Shown piece after piece: positions 54,385-64,000 of a stretch of 64,000 nucleotides of DNA. The notes below the pieces were generated by a model. It saw only the letters and a program-made list of their open reading frames with translations, was not told where the DNA came from and made no database searches. Source of the DNA: Achromobacter pulmonis. GTDB taxonomy: Bacteria > Pseudomonadota > Gammaproteobacteria > Burkholderiales > Burkholderiaceae_B. Each line of letters opens with the position of its first letter. Position 1 is the stretch's first letter. A program made the position numbers and the translations under genes. The stretch covers positions 327,188 to 391,187 of the forward strand of contig NZ_POQS01000007.1 in assembly GCF_002885955.2 (NCBI RefSeq). The letters run 5' to 3'.

Positions 54385-55532
54385 ATGAAGCGGTTACAAC
54401 AGTTGTTGCAGATGGCGCTCCCGCTGGCGCTGGCAGCCACGATGGCGGTTCCTGCCGGAGCCGCTCCGGCGCCCATCAAGGTGGGAGTCATCTTCCCGTT
54501 ATCGGGCGGCGCGGGTCCGCAGGGCCAGCACGTCACGCAGGCCATCCAGGCCATGGCGGCGGTGATCAACGAAGACGGCGGCGTGCTCGGCCGTCCGATC
54601 GAGATCGTGTCGCGCGACGACGAATCCACGCCGGCCGTCGGCGTGTCGCGAGCCACGGAACTGGTCAGCGCGGGGGTGTCGGTCATCATCGAGGGCTGGA
54701 ACAGCCCCGTGACGCTGGCGATGCAGCCGGTGATCGCCCGCGCCGGCGTCCTGGACATCACCGCGATATCCAAGGCGGACCCGATACTCTCCGGCGAAGG
54801 CAATCCCCTGGCCATCCGGCTGAACAGCTCCAACGCCCAGGACGGAGCGATCATTGCCGATTACATCGCCAGGACGGCGGGCGCCAAGCGCGTCGCTTTT
54901 CTGACCGAGAACGATGCCTATGGCAATGGCGCGCAGGAATCCATCGAAAAAGCCCTGAAGGCGCTCGGCCACCCCTACGAGAAAGTGGCCGAGGAGAAAT
55001 TTCCTTTCACGCAGGCCGATTTCCGGGTGGCCATGACCAACGTGCGCGCGGCCAAGCCGGACGTTACCGTCGCCATCAACGCGAACGAAGGGCTGGGCAT
55101 GCCCGCCATCATCCGCCAGGCCCGTCAATCGCGGCTGCCGGGCCAGCTTGTGAGCGCGGTGGGCACCGTGGCGCCCAGCGTCATCAACGTGGCCGGCGAT
55201 GCGTCGGACGGCCTGATCGGCGCCGACATCTATTTTCCCGACGTGGAGCCCTTCGCGTCGAATCCCGCCAACAAGCGGTTCGTAACGAAGACCCAGCAAA
55301 TGTTCAAGCTCACGCCCGACAAGTTCATGGCGCTGGGCGCGACCTCGCTGCAGGTATGGGCCCTGGCGGCCAACGAGCTCAAGACGCTGGACCGCGAGCC
55401 TGTGGCCAAACGCATCCGCGGCGGCAGCTTCAAGGGCACGCTCATGGGCGACATCACCTTCGACCCCAATGGCCAGCTGCAGTCGCACTACTACCTGTTC
55501 ACGGTCAAGAACCGCAAGATCGTGGTCAAGCC

Positions 55533-55536
<4 letters not shown>
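54385..55536 (+). CDS. Branched-chain-amino-acid-type ABC transporter substrate-binding protein
   Basis: The 383-residue protein has a signal peptide ending PAGAAP and the type-1 periplasmic-binding (LivK) fold with IKVGVIFPLSGGAGPQGQH at the mature start. Such binders take branched-chain amino acids, aromatic acids or other carboxylates. The ATG at 54385 follows GAGGAG. It heads an operon with a full set of partners. Its stop overlaps the next ATG. Confidence 0.92.
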
Positions 55537-56302
<766 letters not shown>

Positions 56303-56306
<4 letters not shown>

Positions 56307-57043
56307 CTTCCTCAACCCCTGTATTGAGCGCGCGCCGGCTGGAAGTCTCGTACGCCGGCAACCGGGTGCTCCAGCTCGACCAGCTGGATATCCGTGCCGG
56401 CGAGATCGTCGGCGTTATCGGCGCCAATGGCGCGGGCAAATCGACGCTCATCAACGCGATGCTGGGCTGGTCGCGCGGCCGTCCCGCCGTGAGCGGCGAG
56501 GTCTCGCTGTCGGGCAGGCCGGTAGGCCGGCTGCCGACGCACGAGCGCGTGCGCGCCGGCCTGCTGCTGGTGCCGGAATCGCGGCTGGTGTTTTCGCAGA
56601 TGACCGTCCAGGAGAATCTCACTCCCGCCGTCGCGCCGGTGGAGGAGCCGGGGCGCCGCTACTACCGCCGCGACGACGTCTATGCGCTTTTTCCGCGCTT
56701 GCAAGAGCGCCGCCACCATCTCGGCGGACAGCTGTCGGGAGGCGAACGGCAGATGCTGGGCATCGGCCGATCGCTCATGATGGGGCCGCGCGCGTTGTTG
56801 CTGGATGAACCTTCCATCGGACTGGCGCCCATGCTGGTGACGCAGGTGCTGCAAAGCCTGCGCGCCCTGGCCAGCGCCGGCCTGGCCGTCCTGCTGGTCG
56901 AACAGAACGTGCGCGCCGCCTTGCAGGTGGTCGACCGCCTGCTGCTGCTCGAGCGCGGCAGGCTCGTGCTGCAGGGGCCCGCCGCCGAAGTCGGCGCGGA
57001 CCCGCGCATCGCGCAGGCCTATCTGGGAGCACATACGGCATGA
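56303..57043 (+). CDS. ABC transporter ATP-binding protein, LivF type
   Basis: The 246-residue ATPase has Walker A GANGAGKST, signature LSGGERQML and Walker B ALLLDEPSIGLAP, with LLVEQNVRAAL, all typical of LivF. It overlaps the LivG-type gene by 4 bases. Confidence 0.93.
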
Positions 57044-57912
57044 GCCTGCTACAACAACTGATCAATGGCCTGGTCCTCGGCCATGCCTATGCCCTCATAG
57101 CCATCGGCTGGACCCTGTTGCTGGGCGTGGCCCGGCTGGTCAACTTCGGCCACGGCCAGATGTACATGCTGGGCGCCTTCGTCACCTGGTGGGCCACCAC
57201 CACCGCCGGCCTGCCGTATCTGCTGGCCTTGCCGCTGGCCATGGCCGCCGGCGCGCTGATCGGACTTTTCATGCAGCGCATCATGCTGCGCGCCACCTTC
57301 GAACAGAACCTGGTGTCGATCATGATCATGACGCTGGGCTTCGGCTACGTGATGCACGGGGCCGCGTCGCTGGCCTTCGGATCGACCGGCCAGATCCTGG
57401 ACACCGCATGGTCCCGGCACGATATCGAATTCGGCGAGCTGTGGCTGACGTGGCAGGACGCGGCCATCGTGGCGGCCGCCATCCTGCTGTTCCTGCTGCT
57501 CAAGCGCGCGCTCGATGGCAGCCGCGCAGGCCGCCTGGTCCGCATGGTGGCCGAGGATCCCAAGCTCGCACAGCTGGCGGGCATCAACGTGCGCCGGGTC
57601 TATTACGGCGTGTTCGCGTTCGAAGGCGCGGCGGTCGCGCTGGCGGCCGGCCTGGTGGCGCCGCGCACTCCCATCCTGACCTCCATGGGTTTCGAGGAGG
57701 TGATCATCACCTTCGTGGTGGTGGTGCTGGGAGGCATCGGGAGCGTGACCGGCAGCTATGTCGCCGGGGTCGCGCTCGGCGTTTTCACCGCGCTGTTCAG
57801 CGCGTTGATCTCGCCCGCCTATGCGACGGCCGCCGCGTTCGCCGTGCTGATCGCGGTCCTGGTGCTACGCCCCGGTGGCCTGAGCGCCGGCGCCATGAAA
57901 GGAGTCCATTGA
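57040..57912 (+). CDS. Branched-chain-type ABC transporter permease, LivH type
   Basis: The 290-residue permease has about eight hydrophobic segments and the LivH features NFGHGQMYMLGAFV and VVVLGGIGSVTGSYVAG (the loop that contacts the ATPase). Four bases overlap with the ATPase gene upstream. Confidence 0.93.
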   Translation: MSLLQQLINGLVLGHAYALIAIGWTLLLGVARLVNFGHGQMYMLGAFVTWWATTTAGLPYLLALPLAMAAGALIGLFMQRIMLRATFEQNLVSIMIMTLGFGYVMHGAASLAFGSTGQILDTAWSRHDIEFGELWLTWQDAAIVAAAILLFLLLKRALDGSRAGRLVRMVAEDPKLAQLAGINVRRVYYGVFAFEGAAVALAAGLVAPRTPILTSMGFEEVIITFVVVVLGGIGSVTGSYVAGVALGVFTALFSALISPAYATAAAFAVLIAVLVLRPGGLSAGAMKGVH

Positions 57913-58895
57913 TGGCCACGTTATCCGTCTCCCGCCTCGCGCTGCTGCCGGGCGCCGCCGTCGTGTTCTTCCTGCCCGCCTGGCTGGGCGGCAGCCAGGC
58001 CCTTTATAGCGCCGCCGTGCTGATCGCGATCATGGCCGTCATGGCCTATGGCCTGGACGTCATCGTCTCCGACCTGGGCGAGGTCAGCCTCGGCCACACC
58101 GTCTTCTTCGCCGCGGGCGCGTATGTGACGGCCTTGCTCGCCACCCGCACCGGAGCGGGCGCCTGGCTGACGCTGGCCGCGTCCATCGCAGTGGCGCTCG
58201 GCCTGGCCGCCCTTGTCGGCCTGGTCACGCTGCGCCTGCGCGAATTCGTCTTTTCGCTGGTGACGTACGCCGTCTCGGTGGTGGCGGTGACCTTGGCCGC
58301 GAACTGGGCATTCCTGGGAGGCTCGGACGGCATCCGCGGCCTGCCGACGCTGGATCTGTCGATCGGCCCCTGGCCACTGACCGCGGGCAATGACGAGGCG
58401 CTCTGGCCCTATGCGTTCGCGCTGCTGGCGGTCACGCTCTATCTGGTGGACCGCTTTCGCCATTCCCGCCTGGGACAGGCCGCGCTCATGGTGCACCTGA
58501 ATCCGCGCCTGGCCACCATGAACGGCATCGATCCGCTCAAGGTACGCCTGCAGGTATTCCTGTTCTCCGCGCCGATCACGGCCTGCGCGGGCTGGCTCTA
58601 TGCCTACCAGCGCGCCTACGTGAGCGCCGACATCCTGGAGACCTATTTCCTCATCCTGATGCTGACCGCGGTCGTGCTTGTCGGCCGCCGCCAGCTGCTC
58701 GGACCGTTGCTCGCCACGGCGCTGGTGCTGATCCAGGAGAAGTTTTTTTCATTCGGCGGCTATGTCGACAAGATCGTGCTCGGCAGCCTGCTGATCCTTG
58801 TTCTGGCCTTTTTCCCGCAAGGGCTCATGGGCCTGCTGACGACGCGTCGCAAGCAGCCCCGAGCCATGGCGACCACACTGGAGAACTCGAAGTGA
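57912..58895 (+). CDS. Branched-chain-type ABC transporter permease, LivM type
   Basis: The 327-residue permease has the LivM features GLDVIVSDLGEVSLGHTVFF and a later VVLVGRRQLLGPLL, where LivM usually has a GGxGxxxGP loop, so the ATPase-contact loop is shortened in glycines. It starts in the TGATG junction with the LivH-type gene and its stop overlaps the next gene's GTG. Confidence 0.9.
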   Translation: MATLSVSRLALLPGAAVVFFLPAWLGGSQALYSAAVLIAIMAVMAYGLDVIVSDLGEVSLGHTVFFAAGAYVTALLATRTGAGAWLTLAASIAVALGLAALVGLVTLRLREFVFSLVTYAVSVVAVTLAANWAFLGGSDGIRGLPTLDLSIGPWPLTAGNDEALWPYAFALLAVTLYLVDRFRHSRLGQAALMVHLNPRLATMNGIDPLKVRLQVFLFSAPITACAGWLYAYQRAYVSADILETYFLILMLTAVVLVGRRQLLGPLLATALVLIQEKFFSFGGYVDKIVLGSLLILVLAFFPQGLMGLLTTRRKQPRAMATTLENSK

Positions 58896-60055
58896 CCGTG
58901 ATCTGGAATCCGACGCTGGACGATACCGCCACCCGCTGGCAAACCCTGGCCCATCGATTGGGCGCCGAACGCTTCGCGCCGCTGGCGCCCGAGCTGGACC
59001 GCGAGCAGCGCTACCCCTGGGAGACCATCTCGGCGCTGGTCGAGCACAAGTTCGCGGGCCTGTTCCTGCCCACCCAATGGGGCGGGCAGGGCGCCGACCT
59101 CGTCACCACGGTGGCGGCGGTGGAGGCGCTGGGCACGCACTGCGCGTCGACGGCGGCCATCATGTGCGCCTACCAGCTGGGCGCCTTCCCGCTGCTGCTG
59201 GCCGGCACGGACGAGCAAAAGTCCTTCTACCTGCGCGAAATGGCCGAGGGCCGCGCCACCAGCTTCGCCCTTTCCGAGCGGATCGCGGGCTCAGACGCCG
59301 CGGCCATCGAAGCCACGGCCGTGCGCGAAGGCGACGGCTGGCGGCTGCGCGGCGAGAAATACTGGATCGGCAATGGCGGCGCCTCGCGCTACTACGTCGT
59401 TTTCGCCAAGACCGATCCCGCGGCCGGCGGGCGCGGGATCAGCGCCTTCATGGTCGACAAGGAGCAGGAGGGCGCCGTCATCGACGAACTGTCGGACAAG
59501 ATGGGCATCCGCGGCACCCAGACTTCGAACCTCAAGCTCGATCTCGTGGTGCCGGAAAGCGCCCGGGTGGGCGAACTCAACCGCGCGCTGCGCCTGGCGC
59601 TCCAGACGCTGAACGTCGGCCGCATCATGGTTGCCGCCCAGTCGCTGGGCGTGGCGCTCGCCGGCTACCGCGAGGCGGCCGCCCGCGCGGTCGAGCGGCG
59701 GACCTTTGGCCAGCCCATCGGCGAAAACCAGGCCATCGGCTTTCGCCTGGCCGACATGGCGACCGAGATCTCCGCCGCCCGCATGATGCTCTACCAGGCT
59801 GCGCAAGCCTATGACCGGGGGGACGACGTGTCCAACCTGGGCGCGATGACCAAACTGTTCGCTTCGGAGGTTTCGCACCGGGTGGTGGACAATACCGTCC
59901 AGATCTGGGGCGGGCTGGGCTACTGCAAGCCAACGGTGGCAGAGCGGCTGTACCGCGACCAGCGCATACTTGAAATCTACGAGGGTTCTTCCGAAATCCA
60001 GCGGCTGGTGCTGTCGCGAGCGGTTCGCAAGGAGGCGGAAGAGCTGACTAATTGA
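58892..60055 (+). CDS. Acyl-CoA dehydrogenase
   Basis: The 387-residue flavoprotein has the ACAD layout: helical N-domain, beta domain with FALSERIAGSDAAAIEATA, and C-domain with RRTFGQPIGENQAIGFRLAD and IYEGSSEIQRLVLSR, which includes the catalytic-base region. It introduces the first double bond into an acyl-CoA. The GTG start overlaps the permease stop as GTGA. Length is normal. Confidence 0.92.
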   Translation: MTVIWNPTLDDTATRWQTLAHRLGAERFAPLAPELDREQRYPWETISALVEHKFAGLFLPTQWGGQGADLVTTVAAVEALGTHCASTAAIMCAYQLGAFPLLLAGTDEQKSFYLREMAEGRATSFALSERIAGSDAAAIEATAVREGDGWRLRGEKYWIGNGGASRYYVVFAKTDPAAGGRGISAFMVDKEQEGAVIDELSDKMGIRGTQTSNLKLDLVVPESARVGELNRALRLALQTLNVGRIMVAAQSLGVALAGYREAAARAVERRTFGQPIGENQAIGFRLADMATEISAARMMLYQAAQAYDRGDDVSNLGAMTKLFASEVSHRVVDNTVQIWGGLGYCKPTVAERLYRDQRILEIYEGSSEIQRLVLSRAVRKEAEELTN

Positions 60056-60078
60056 CCCGAATCCGACACGAGGTAGTA

Positions 60079-60762
60079 ATGGTGAGTGCACAACAGAACC
60101 CGGCAGAGATGAGCGGCGGCGAGTCGCGAGAGGAAATTCTGCAGGCGGCCGCCGAACTCTTCATGGAGTTCGGCTACGCCGCCACCTCCATCGATGCGGT
60201 CGCCCAGCGCCTGGGCGCCACCAAGGGCCGCATCTATCACCATTACCGGAGCAAGGCCGACCTGTTTTTTGACGTGCAGGTGGCGGCGATGACGCGCCTG
60301 ACCGACCAGATCGAGCCCATCGCCCGCAGCGGCGGCGATGCGGTCGAACGGCTGTCGGCCATGGCGCTGCGCCATACCCAGATCCTGCTCAAGGAACTTC
60401 CGATGCAGAAGGTCGCGGTCCAGGGGCTGGAGCGCCATCTGCTCGAAGCGTCCGCGGCGGCCAAGCGGCTGCGGTCCGTGGTGAAGATGCGCGATGACTA
60501 CGAGCAGATGTTCGTCGAGGTGATCGACGACGGCATCCGCGCCGGTTCGTTCGTGGATCTTCCCGCCAGGCTGTTGAGTAAACCTTTCTTCGGCGCGCTG
60601 AACTGGGCCACGGTGTGGTACAGCCAGCGGCGCCTGCAGAGCGAAGAGGCGATCGACGATATCGCGCACACCCTCGCGGCCTATGCGCTGCGGGGTCTAC
60701 TCAAGGACTCCAACGATGAAGCAGCAAGAGCAACCCCCTTATTCCAATACCATTTGGGATGA
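60079..60762 (+). CDS. TetR/AcrR-family regulator, likely repressor of the catabolic regulon
   Basis: The 227-residue protein has a TetR helix-turn-helix at about residues 16-62 (EEILQAAAELFMEFGYAATS and GATKGRIYHHYRSKADLF) and a helical ligand domain. Its place inside the operon and the shared ATACY-N4-RGTAT repeats in three promoters make it the obvious repressor, with an acyl-CoA or free acid as inducer. The ATG at 60079 follows GAGGTAG. A TTG at 60052 overlapping the ACAD stop is also possible. Confidence 0.88.
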   Translation: MVSAQQNPAEMSGGESREEILQAAAELFMEFGYAATSIDAVAQRLGATKGRIYHHYRSKADLFFDVQVAAMTRLTDQIEPIARSGGDAVERLSAMALRHTQILLKELPMQKVAVQGLERHLLEASAAAKRLRSVVKMRDDYEQMFVEVIDDGIRAGSFVDLPARLLSKPFFGALNWATVWYSQRRLQSEEAIDDIAHTLAAYALRGLLKDSNDEAARATPLFQYHLG

Positions 60763-62050
60763 GGTCGAAACCTGGTCGCGGGACCGCATCGAAAGCTTCC
60801 AGCTCGATGCCCTGCGCAGGCAATTGCGGCGCGTGGCCGACAGCAGCGCGCATTACAGAAAGGTCTTCGCGGACATGGGCTTCGTGCCCGAAGACCTCAA
60901 GACCCTGGCGGACCTGAGGCGCCTGCCTTTCACCCACAAACGCGACTATCTCGACGGCCTGCGCGCCGATCCGCCATTCGGCACGCTGGCCGCCGTCCGG
61001 CCCGGCGAGGCCGTCCGGGTGCACTTTTCCTCGGGAACCACGGCCCAGCCCGCGCCCGTGCTCTGGACCCAGCATGACGTGGACCGCTGGGCCGAACTCT
61101 ACGCAAGATATCTCTATGGCCAGGGCCTGCGGCGCGGCGATGTCTTCCAATGCATGTTCAATTACGCCTGGTTCGTGGGCGGCCTGGGGGCGACGCTGGC
61201 CGCGCAACGGGTCGGCGCGCTCGTGATCCCGGCTTCATCGGGAGACACGCAGCGCCAGGTGGAAACCATCTTCGAATATGGCACGGACTGCGTCATCGGC
61301 ACGCCGTCTTTCATGGCCCATATGGCCGAAACGGCCCAATCCATGGGCCGCGACCTGCGCGAAGCGCGGGTGCGCATGGTCTGCGTCGGCGGCGAGCCCG
61401 GCGCTAGCGTCGCCGGCACGCGGGAACGCATCGAACGCCTCTGGGGCGCAAAGATGTTCGATTGCTACGGCGCGCTGGAATGCCAGCCCATCGGCTGGGA
61501 TACCGCGGCGCAGCTCGGTCCCACGCTGGCCGAAGATTTCATCTACGTCGAGGTCCTGCACCCGGACACGCACGAGCCGGTGGCCGACGGCGAACGCGGC
61601 GTGCTGGTGCTCACCCATCTCGACAAACAGGCATGTCCGCTGGTGCGCTGGTGGACCGGCGACATCGTGGTGCGCGACAGCCGCCCCGCGCCGGACGGGC
61701 GCACCCACGCCCGCCTGCCGGGAGGCGTGCTGGGCCGCGCCGACGACATGCTGATCGTGCGCGGCGTGAACCTCTTTCCGTCCGCCATCGAAGACGTGGT
61801 GCGCAGCTTCGCCGGCGTCAGCAACGAGTACGTCATCATCATCGATGACAGCGTGAAAGACCCTAAAACCGGGTTCCTCACCGGCGTGAAGCTGCGGGTC
61901 GAACGCGAACCCGGCGCGGGCGCCGATTTGAGCGAGCAGCTGGCGCGGCTGTTGCGCGACCGCCTGAAGGTGCGCTTCCACGTCGAAGTGGTCGAGAACG
62001 GCACGCTGCCGCGCACGATCCACAAGGCGAAGCGGGTGCTCCATGTCTGA
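60716..62050 (+). CDS. PaaK-like aryl/acyl-CoA ligase (AMP-forming)
   Basis: The 444-residue enzyme belongs to the phenylacetate-CoA ligase family. It has the AMP-binding loop HFSSGTTAQPAPV near residue 105, the ribose/adenine region DCYGALECQPIGW, and a C-terminal lid with the lysine-containing end (TIHKAKRVLHV). It activates an organic acid to its CoA thioester. The start at 60716 overlaps the TetR gene by 47 bases. Confidence 0.88.
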   Translation: MKQQEQPPYSNTIWDEVETWSRDRIESFQLDALRRQLRRVADSSAHYRKVFADMGFVPEDLKTLADLRRLPFTHKRDYLDGLRADPPFGTLAAVRPGEAVRVHFSSGTTAQPAPVLWTQHDVDRWAELYARYLYGQGLRRGDVFQCMFNYAWFVGGLGATLAAQRVGALVIPASSGDTQRQVETIFEYGTDCVIGTPSFMAHMAETAQSMGRDLREARVRMVCVGGEPGASVAGTRERIERLWGAKMFDCYGALECQPIGWDTAAQLGPTLAEDFIYVEVLHPDTHEPVADGERGVLVLTHLDKQACPLVRWWTGDIVVRDSRPAPDGRTHARLPGGVLGRADDMLIVRGVNLFPSAIEDVVRSFAGVSNEYVIIIDDSVKDPKTGFLTGVKLRVEREPGAGADLSEQLARLLRDRLKVRFHVEVVENGTLPRTIHKAKRVLHV

Positions 62051-63128
62051 GCCCGCGACCCCCAGGCCGCTGGCTGGCAAGCGCATCGTCGAGCTCTCGC
62101 AATTCATCGCCGGCCCCACTGCGGCTCAGTATCTCGCCGACTTCGGCGCCGACGTGCTGAAGATCGAGTCGCCGCGCGGCGATGGCGTGCGGACTTTGCC
62201 GGGCAACGATTTCGGCAGCTTCTATGCGCGCAGCTTCAACACCGGAAAGCGCAGCGAGGTGCTGGACCTGGCCTCGCCCGAAGGGCGCCAGGCCCTGGAA
62301 GCGCTGCTGGCGCATGCCGATGCGTTCATCTGCAATCTCGCTCCGGGCTCGCTGGCCCGTCTCGGTCTCCAGGGCGAGGCGCTGCGCGCCCGGCATCCGG
62401 GCCTGACCGTCGTGCTCATATCCGGCTACGGCCAGCACGACGACCGCATCTGCATGGACACCATTGCGCAGTGCGAGTCGGGGTTCGCGCTGCTCAACGG
62501 CGACGAGGACGGTTCGCCGCGCCTGTCCACCGGCTGGCCGGTGGATATGTTCAGCGGCATGTACGCGGGACTGGCTTGCGCGATGGCGGTGCTGGAAGGC
62601 CGCGGACGGCTGATAGACCTTTCCATGATGGAGGTGGCCTCGGCGATGCTGCTGGGGCCGGCGGCGCTGGCGCTGAGCGAAGGCGAGACGCTGGACCCGC
62701 CCATGGGCAACCGCGACCGCGCCTCCGCGCCGTCCAGCATTTACCGCTGCGCCGACGGCCACGTCTACATCCTGGGCGGACTCGACAGCTATTGGGCGCG
62801 TCTGCGCCCGCTGGTCGGCGCCGACGATGCCCCCATCAAGGAACGCATACGCCGGGCGGCGCATTTCGATGCTCAGGTGGAGGCCTGGACCCTGCCGCAG
62901 ACCCGCGAAGCGGTGCTCAGGCAGATGCGCGAGCTGCAGATTCCGGCCGGCAACGTCCGGCCGCCCGCCGAAGCGCTGGCGCTCATCCGCGCAATGCGGC
63001 CGGGTGCGGTATCGCACGTGCTCGCCAGCGGCGAGCACGTGCCGGCTTTCCCCGCCCTGTTCGACGGCCAACGCATCCCCCGCAGCCCCACGCCTGCCAT
63101 CGGCGGCGCGCTGCGGCCCCTCTCTTGA
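62043..63128 (+). CDS. CaiB/BaiF family CoA-transferase
   Basis: The 361-residue class-III CoA-transferase begins LAGKRIVELSQFIAGPTAAQ and has the acidic active-site region DRICMDTIAQCESGFALL, where the aspartate forms the acyl-anhydride. It could transfer CoA between pathway acids, giving a second activation route besides the ligase. It overlaps the ligase gene by 8 bases. Confidence 0.9.
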   Translation: MSEPATPRPLAGKRIVELSQFIAGPTAAQYLADFGADVLKIESPRGDGVRTLPGNDFGSFYARSFNTGKRSEVLDLASPEGRQALEALLAHADAFICNLAPGSLARLGLQGEALRARHPGLTVVLISGYGQHDDRICMDTIAQCESGFALLNGDEDGSPRLSTGWPVDMFSGMYAGLACAMAVLEGRGRLIDLSMMEVASAMLLGPAALALSEGETLDPPMGNRDRASAPSSIYRCADGHVYILGGLDSYWARLRPLVGADDAPIKERIRRAAHFDAQVEAWTLPQTREAVLRQMRELQIPAGNVRPPAEALALIRAMRPGAVSHVLASGEHVPAFPALFDGQRIPRSPTPAIGGALRPLS

Positions 63129-63156
63129 ATTGAACCCCTGCTTTCAGGTGAGCACG

Positions 63157-63966
63157 ATGAATACTTCCACTTGTACGGATTCGACCCAGGTCATGCGGCC
63201 GGGGGTGTTGACAGGCCGCAGCGCGCTGGTGACCGGCGCGGGCTCCGGCATCGGCCGCGGCATCGCCCTGCGTTTGCTGGAACTGGGCATGGACGTGTTT
63301 GGCGTCGGGCGGCGCGAAGAGCCGCTGGCCGAAACGGCGGCGATGGCTGAGCGCCTGCCCGGCAGCTTCGGCTACGCCACCGCCAACATCCGCGACACCG
63401 CGGCCATCGAGGCGCTGATCGCCGAGGTGGGGGAGCGGCAGGGCATCGATCTGCTGGTCAACAACGCCGGCGGCCAGTTTTTCGCTCCGGCCACGCAGAT
63501 CAGCCGCAAGGGCTGGGATGCGGTGATCGACACCAACCTGAACTCGGTCTTCGTCGTCACCAAGGCGGCCTACCCGTATCTCAGAAAGCGCAAGGGAGCG
63601 GTCGTCAATATTTCATTGTCGGGCGTGGAGCGCGGCTCCATGGGTATCGCCCATTCGATCGCCGCGCGCGCCGGCGTGCTGGGCCTGACGCGCACCCTGG
63701 CCCTGGAATGGGCCGCCGACGATATCGCGCTGAACTGCATCGGCCCGGGAGCGGTGATCACGGAAGGGCTGGCGGGCGAGGCCGCGCAGGTCATGCTGGA
63801 CCGCCTGATCGCCGCCACGCCGATGGGCCGTGCCACTCCCGTCGAAGATGTCGCCGAACTGGTTGCCTTTCTCGCCACGCCGGCCGGCCACCTGATGACC
63901 GGCCAGCTATTGCAGATCGACGGAGCCGCCCATCTGGGCAGCGGCTTGCACATGCTGGCCGCATAG
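63157..63966 (+). CDS. PECR-like short-chain reductase
   Basis: The 269-residue SDR has VTGAGSGIGRGIALRL and NNAGG, but the YxxxK active-site pair is replaced: the segment reads AHSIAARAGVLGLTRTLALE, with serine and arginine at the two places. The same exchange is seen in peroxisomal trans-2-enoyl-CoA reductase (PECR), which the flanking LALEWAADDIALNCIGPGAV also resembles. It probably reduces an enoyl- or dienoyl-CoA with NADPH. It is the last gene of the operon within the window. Confidence 0.82.
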   Translation: MNTSTCTDSTQVMRPGVLTGRSALVTGAGSGIGRGIALRLLELGMDVFGVGRREEPLAETAAMAERLPGSFGYATANIRDTAAIEALIAEVGERQGIDLLVNNAGGQFFAPATQISRKGWDAVIDTNLNSVFVVTKAAYPYLRKRKGAVVNISLSGVERGSMGIAHSIAARAGVLGLTRTLALEWAADDIALNCIGPGAVITEGLAGEAAQVMLDRLIAATPMGRATPVEDVAELVAFLATPAGHLMTGQLLQIDGAAHLGSGLHMLAA

Positions 63967-64000
63967 CCGGGGGAAGCGATTTATCTGTCCCTAATTTTGA

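Overview
The window is a GC-rich, gene-dense piece of a betaproteobacterial chromosome, most likely from Alcaligenaceae (Bordetella/Achromobacter group). This rests on family and synteny: an hprK-ptsN-hpf / lptBAC-kdsCD block, a DUF4148 protein, two Bug-type (tripartite tricarboxylate) receptors, a Bordetella-like trimeric porin, and a GlcD-GlcF-type fusion carrying DUF3683. No tRNA, rRNA or CRISPR array was recognised.

Layout. (1) Positions 1-6.2 kb, minus strand: hprK, ptsN, hpf, then the LPS export/Kdo genes lptB, lptA, lptC, kdsC, kdsD. The rpoN gene often found between lptB and hpf is absent. (2) 6.2-15.3 kb, plus strand: purT, a GbsR/MarR-like regulator behind an 18-bp perfect palindrome, a complete cytochrome bd operon with its assembly transporter (cydA-cydB-cydX-cydD-cydC), and apt. 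(3) 15.3-40.9 kb, mostly housekeeping: a LysR regulator, DUF4148 protein, porin, ilvA, a VTT-like membrane protein, the 1321-aa FAD/Fe-S oxidoreductase, a transglutaminase-like exported protein behind a Fur-box-like site, a Bug receptor, yggS, an aminotransferase, an orphan amino-acid binding protein, HMG-CoA lyase, dprA, def, fmt, CYTH, PPOX, HAD, NTF2-like, LOG, bacterioferritin, rimO.

(4) 40.85-46.15 kb: a compact metal-resistance island (NicO nickel/cobalt exporter, CsoR/RcnR-type repressor, chrB, chrA, a stand-alone ChrB C-terminal domain protein, a rhodanese). It is inserted in the 5' end of rimO. The element supplies a new start for rimO, and the displaced original 5' end (ending in the VGFVSLGCP signature) survives at the far end, followed by a stop codon. 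No recombinase is present.

(5) 46.3-64 kb: a catabolic cluster in three transcription units. A plus-strand unit holds a cyclase-family hydrolase and a Bug receptor. A minus-strand operon holds an HSD10-like SDR, enoyl-CoA hydratase, DUF35 protein, thiolase-like lipid-transfer protein, MaoC hydratase and a PRISE-like enone reductase. A plus-strand operon holds a complete branched-chain-type ABC importer, acyl-CoA dehydrogenase, TetR regulator, PaaK-like CoA ligase, CaiB-type CoA-transferase and a PECR-like SDR. All three promoters that I can draw contain the same inverted repeat (ATACY-N4-RGTAT) between their -35 and -10 boxes, so the cluster looks like one TetR-controlled regulon. I infer uptake of an organic acid, CoA activation, beta-oxidation-like steps and a carbon-carbon cleavage by the thiolase-like protein with its DUF35 partner. 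The substrate cannot be named from sequence.
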